From Actinomycetales bacterium (lineage in GTDB: Bacteria; Actinomycetota; Actinomycetes; Mycobacteriales; Mycobacteriaceae): a DNA stretch of 9,537 nucleotides. The notes beneath the pieces were generated by a model. That model searched no databases. It was given only the letters and a program-made list of their open reading frames with translations, and was not told the origin of the DNA. The stretch is from the NCBI GenBank assembly GCA_012838715.1, contig DUOR01000419.1, forward strand, positions 1 to 9,537, in the 5' to 3' direction. Position 1 is the stretch's first letter, and every line of letters begins with the position of its first letter. The position numbers and the translations under genes were made by a program. Below are positions 7,106-9,537 of the stretch, in pieces.

Positions 7106-7163
7106 CGACCGTCCCCCTTTGACCAGGACGACGGGGCCCGCGCCGACCGCGCCGCGCCCGATT

Positions 7164-7167
7164 GGAG
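7164..7167 (+). promoter_or_regulatory. Ribosome binding site of helD
   Basis: GGAG ends 5 nt before the GTG at 7173. It favours this start over the in-frame ATG at 6945, which lies inside the terminator-like hairpin. Confidence 0.65.
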
Positions 7168-7172
7168 CTTCC

Positions 7173-9500
7173 GTGACCCACCCGGATCTGCCCGCCGAGC
7201 AGCAGCACCTGGACGAGGTGTACGCGCATCTCGACGCCGCGCGGCGCCGCGACCAGGAGATGCTGCGCGTCGTGATGCTCGACGACGATCCGGAACCGCA
7301 CGCCCGCGTCGCCCGCGAAGTCGAGTATCACCGGCTGCAGGGCAACCTGGAGCGGTACCGGTCGGCGGAGGTGGGCCTGGTGTTCGGCCGCATCGACATC
7401 GCCGACGACGAGCCGGACAACCCGGTGCCCGGCTCCCCCGGGCTGGACCGGCGCTACATCGGGCGCATGGGGCTGTCCGACGCCGACGACGACTACCGCA
7501 CCCTCCTGATGGACTGGCGTGCCCCGCAGGCCCGGCCGTTCTACCTGGCCACGACCGCGCACCCGGAGGGCGTGACGCTGCGGCGGCATCTGCGCACCCG
7601 CGGCCGCACGGTGCGCTCCATCGACGACGAATGGCTCAGCGGCGACCACGCCGACACGACGGTGACGTCGGGCGTCGGCGGCGAATCGGTGCTGCGCGAG
7701 GTCATCGACTCCGCCCGCACTGGGCACATGCGCGGCATCGTCGAGACCATCCAGCGCGAACAGGACCTGATCATCCGCGACGGCGGTCGCGGCACCATGG
7801 TCGTGCAGGGTGGCCCGGGCACCGGCAAGACGGCCGTCGCGCTGCACCGGGTGGCATGGCTGCTGTACACGCACCGGGAGCAGCTGGAGAAGACCGGCGT
7901 GCTCATCCTCGGGCCGAACACGACCTTCCTGGAGTACATTTCGCGGGTCCTGCCGAGCCTCGGCGAAACCGGCGTGGTGCTGAGCACCATCGGCGACCTC
8001 TACCCCGGCGTTTCCGGCACGGGCACCGAGTCCCTGGTCACCCGCGAGGTGAAGGGCTCCGCGGAGATGGTGCACATCCTGCGCAACGCGGTCCGCGACC
8101 GGCAGCCGATCCCCGACTCCGACATCGCGGTGGCGCTCGACGGCGTCGACCTGACCATCACCCCGGCGATGGTGCGCGCGGCCCGCACCCGCGCCCGCCG
8201 GTCCCGCAAGCCGCACAACCTGGCCCGCCCGCTGTTCCGCGAGCATCTGGTGGAGGCGCTGGCCCGGCAGCTCGCCGACCGCATCGGCCGCGACCCGCTG
8301 GGCGGCGAGAACCTGCTGTCCATCACGGATGTGGCGGATCTGCGCGACGAGCTGGACGCCGACGACGCCATCGGCGGCGTGCTCGACGACCTCTGGCCGA
8401 AGCTCACCCCGGAGGAGCTGCTCGCCGATCTCCTCGGGTCGGCGGACGCCATCGCGTCGGCCGCCGGCGAGTACGACGACGCCACCCGCGACGCCCTGCT
8501 CCGCGAACCGGGCACGCCCTTCTCCCCGACCGATCCGCCGCTCCTCGACGAGCTCGCCGAACTCCTCGGCGACTCCGGCGACGACGGCTCCGACCGCGAG
8601 TGGTGGCGGGAGCAGATCGAGGAGGCGCAGGACGCGCTGGACATCCTCACCGGTTCCGCGCACCAGGAGCTCGACGACGGCACGGACGCCGAAATCCTCA
8701 TGGCCTACGACCTCATCGACGCGGAGGCGCTGGCCGAGCGCCACCGCGATCGCGACGTCCGCAGCACCGCCGACCGGGCGGCCGAGGACCGCGAGTGGGC
8801 GTACGGCCACATCATCGTCGACGAGGCGCAGGAGCTGTCCGCGATGGCGTGGCGCATGGTGCGCCGCCGCTCCCCGAACGGGTGGATGACCCTGGTCGGC
8901 GACATCGCCCAGACCGGTTCCCCCGCCGGCGCGGGCAGCTGGGCCGAAGCCCTCGATCCCGTCATCGGCGACCGCTGGCGCATGCACCGCCTCACCGTCA
9001 ACTACCGCACCCCCGCCGAAATCATGGATCTCGCGGCGCACGTCCTCGAGCGCATCGCCCCCGGCGCGGAGCCGCCGAGCTCCATCCGCTCCACCGACCG
9101 CACACCCGTGCTTTCCGACGACCTGGGCGCGGCCATCCGCCACGCCATGCGGCACGCGGGCGGGGACGCCGATCCGGAATCCGCCGGCGACGACGGGCGC
9201 CTGACGGCGATCATCACCCCGGTGGCCCGCGTCGACGAGGTCCGGGAGGCCGTCGACGCGATGCGGGCGGAGGACTCGGCCGCCCGCTTCGATCGGGTGT
9301 CCGTCCTCGACGTCGATGAGGCGAAGGGACTGGAGTTCGACGAGGTCGTGCTCGTCGATCCGGACGGCATCGTGGAGGGGTCCCCGCAGGGCCTGCAGGA
9401 TCTGTACGTCGCGCTGACCCGCGCCACGCAGGGACTCACCGTCGTCGCGGCGACCCGGCCGGAGTCCCTGCCGGAGCTGGGGACGCTCGACGCGGACTGA
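7173..9500 (+). CDS. helD: HelD, RNA polymerase-associated superfamily 1 helicase-like ATPase
   Basis: HelD proteins bind RNA polymerase, reach into its channels and use ATP to release nucleic acid and recycle stalled enzyme. This 775-residue protein has an N-terminal charged helical region (about 5-70), the HelD motif MDWRAPQARPFYLAT (113-127), Q-motif-like IQREQDLIIR (193-202), Walker A GGPGTGKT (213-220), Walker B VDEAQ (549-553), GDIAQ (576-580), NYRTP (610-614), KGLEFDEV (718-725) and YVALTRA (745-751). A HelD-specific insert lies between; its acidic part (about 466-508), after PLLDELAELLG, probably matches the loop that enters the polymerase primary channel. The GTG at 7173 is chosen for its GGAG site and for product homology from that point. 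The upstream in-frame extension is Arg/Pro/Ala low-complexity with weaker third-position GC. It appears to have its own promoter. UvrD/PcrA is less likely because of the DWRAP motif and the insert. Confidence 0.93.
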   Translation: MTHPDLPAEQQHLDEVYAHLDAARRRDQEMLRVVMLDDDPEPHARVAREVEYHRLQGNLERYRSAEVGLVFGRIDIADDEPDNPVPGSPGLDRRYIGRMGLSDADDDYRTLLMDWRAPQARPFYLATTAHPEGVTLRRHLRTRGRTVRSIDDEWLSGDHADTTVTSGVGGESVLREVIDSARTGHMRGIVETIQREQDLIIRDGGRGTMVVQGGPGTGKTAVALHRVAWLLYTHREQLEKTGVLILGPNTTFLEYISRVLPSLGETGVVLSTIGDLYPGVSGTGTESLVTREVKGSAEMVHILRNAVRDRQPIPDSDIAVALDGVDLTITPAMVRAARTRARRSRKPHNLARPLFREHLVEALARQLADRIGRDPLGGENLLSITDVADLRDELDADDAIGGVLDDLWPKLTPEELLADLLGSADAIASAAGEYDDATRDALLREPGTPFSPTDPPLLDELAELLGDSGDDGSDREWWREQIEEAQDALDILTGSAHQELDDGTDAEILMAYDLIDAEALAERHRDRDVRSTADRAAEDREWAYGHIIVDEAQELSAMAWRMVRRRSPNGWMTLVGDIAQTGSPAGAGSWAEALDPVIGDRWRMHRLTVNYRTPAEIMDLAAHVLERIAPGAEPPSSIRSTDRTPVLSDDLGAAIRHAMRHAGGDADPESAGDDGRLTAIITPVARVDEVREAVDAMRAEDSAARFDRVSVLDVDEAKGLEFDEVVLVDPDGIVEGSPQGLQDLYVALTRATQGLTVVAATRPESLPELGTLDAD

Positions 9501-9537
9501 TCGCCGGAGGGCCCGGCCGCCGATCACCGAAGGGCCC
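9501..9537. repeat. Direct repeat after helD, cut by the window end
   Basis: TCGCCGGAGGGCCC (9501-9514) recurs as TCACCGAAGGGCCC (9524-9537), 12 of 14 identical with a 23-bp period. Both copies end in the palindrome GGGCCC. The second copy could be the left arm of a terminator stem (CACCGAAGGGCCC and a complement beyond the window), but the sequence stops there. Confidence 0.4.

Noticed and set aside
6945..7172. N-terminal extension of HelD from the ATG at 6945
   Set aside because: It begins inside the hairpin, encodes Arg/Pro/Ala low complexity, has lower third-position GC in that frame, and bypasses the GGAG-GTG start at 7173.
6905..7172. A rifamycin-associated element upstream of helD
   Set aside because: Such elements precede helR genes in some actinobacteria. 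I saw only a loose partial resemblance near 6994-7006 and no clear palindrome of that type.
6444..9527. 1027-codon open frame on the - strand across helD
   Set aside because: Antisense shadow of helD; low-complexity, and it runs on through the intergenic hairpin into the DoxX-like gene.

Overview
The window is high-GC DNA (roughly 70% by eye, strongly G/C at third codon positions) and almost fully coding. The UvrA sequence, an actinobacterial-type HelD helicase, TTG and GTG starts, a leaderless-type promoter and a LexA-like box all suggest a member of Mycobacteriales. A high-GC Corynebacterium or close relative is most likely, but the species cannot be fixed from the sequence alone.

Layout: (1) bases 1-2187 (+) hold the 3' part of a large polytopic DUF2339-type membrane protein, with a Pro-Gly-Gly repeat insert and a His/Pro/Gly-rich tail; its 5' end lies outside the window. 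(2) 2250-5111 (-) is a complete uvrA, convergent with gene 1 and separated by 62 bp that hold hairpins. (3) 5290-5988 (+) is a metallo-beta-lactamase-fold hydrolase, divergent from uvrA. The shared 178-bp region carries candidate promoters and a LexA-like operator. (4) 6095-6904 (+) is a DoxX-like membrane protein with a long charged helical tail built on an 11-residue period. (5) 7173-9500 (+) is helD, the RNA-polymerase-associated superfamily 1 helicase. No tRNA, rRNA, CRISPR, insertion sequence or phage gene is visible. No gene-free stretch exceeds 300 bases; the longest is 6905-7172 (268 bp), holding a strong hairpin, a 24-bp imperfect tandem repeat and the helD promoter/RBS.

Functionally this is mostly a genome-maintenance neighbourhood: UvrA recognises damage for nucleotide excision repair, and HelD clears and recycles stalled RNA polymerase. 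The MBL-fold protein beside uvrA is, from memory, also found beside uvrA in Mycobacterium. The two membrane proteins have no established function. I do not see a clearly new multi-gene system. The best points for a second look are the LexA-like box between uvrA and the hydrolase, the DoxX-hendecad fusion and the open, repeat-bearing reading frame after its stop, and the collagen-like insert and His-rich tail of the DUF2339 protein.
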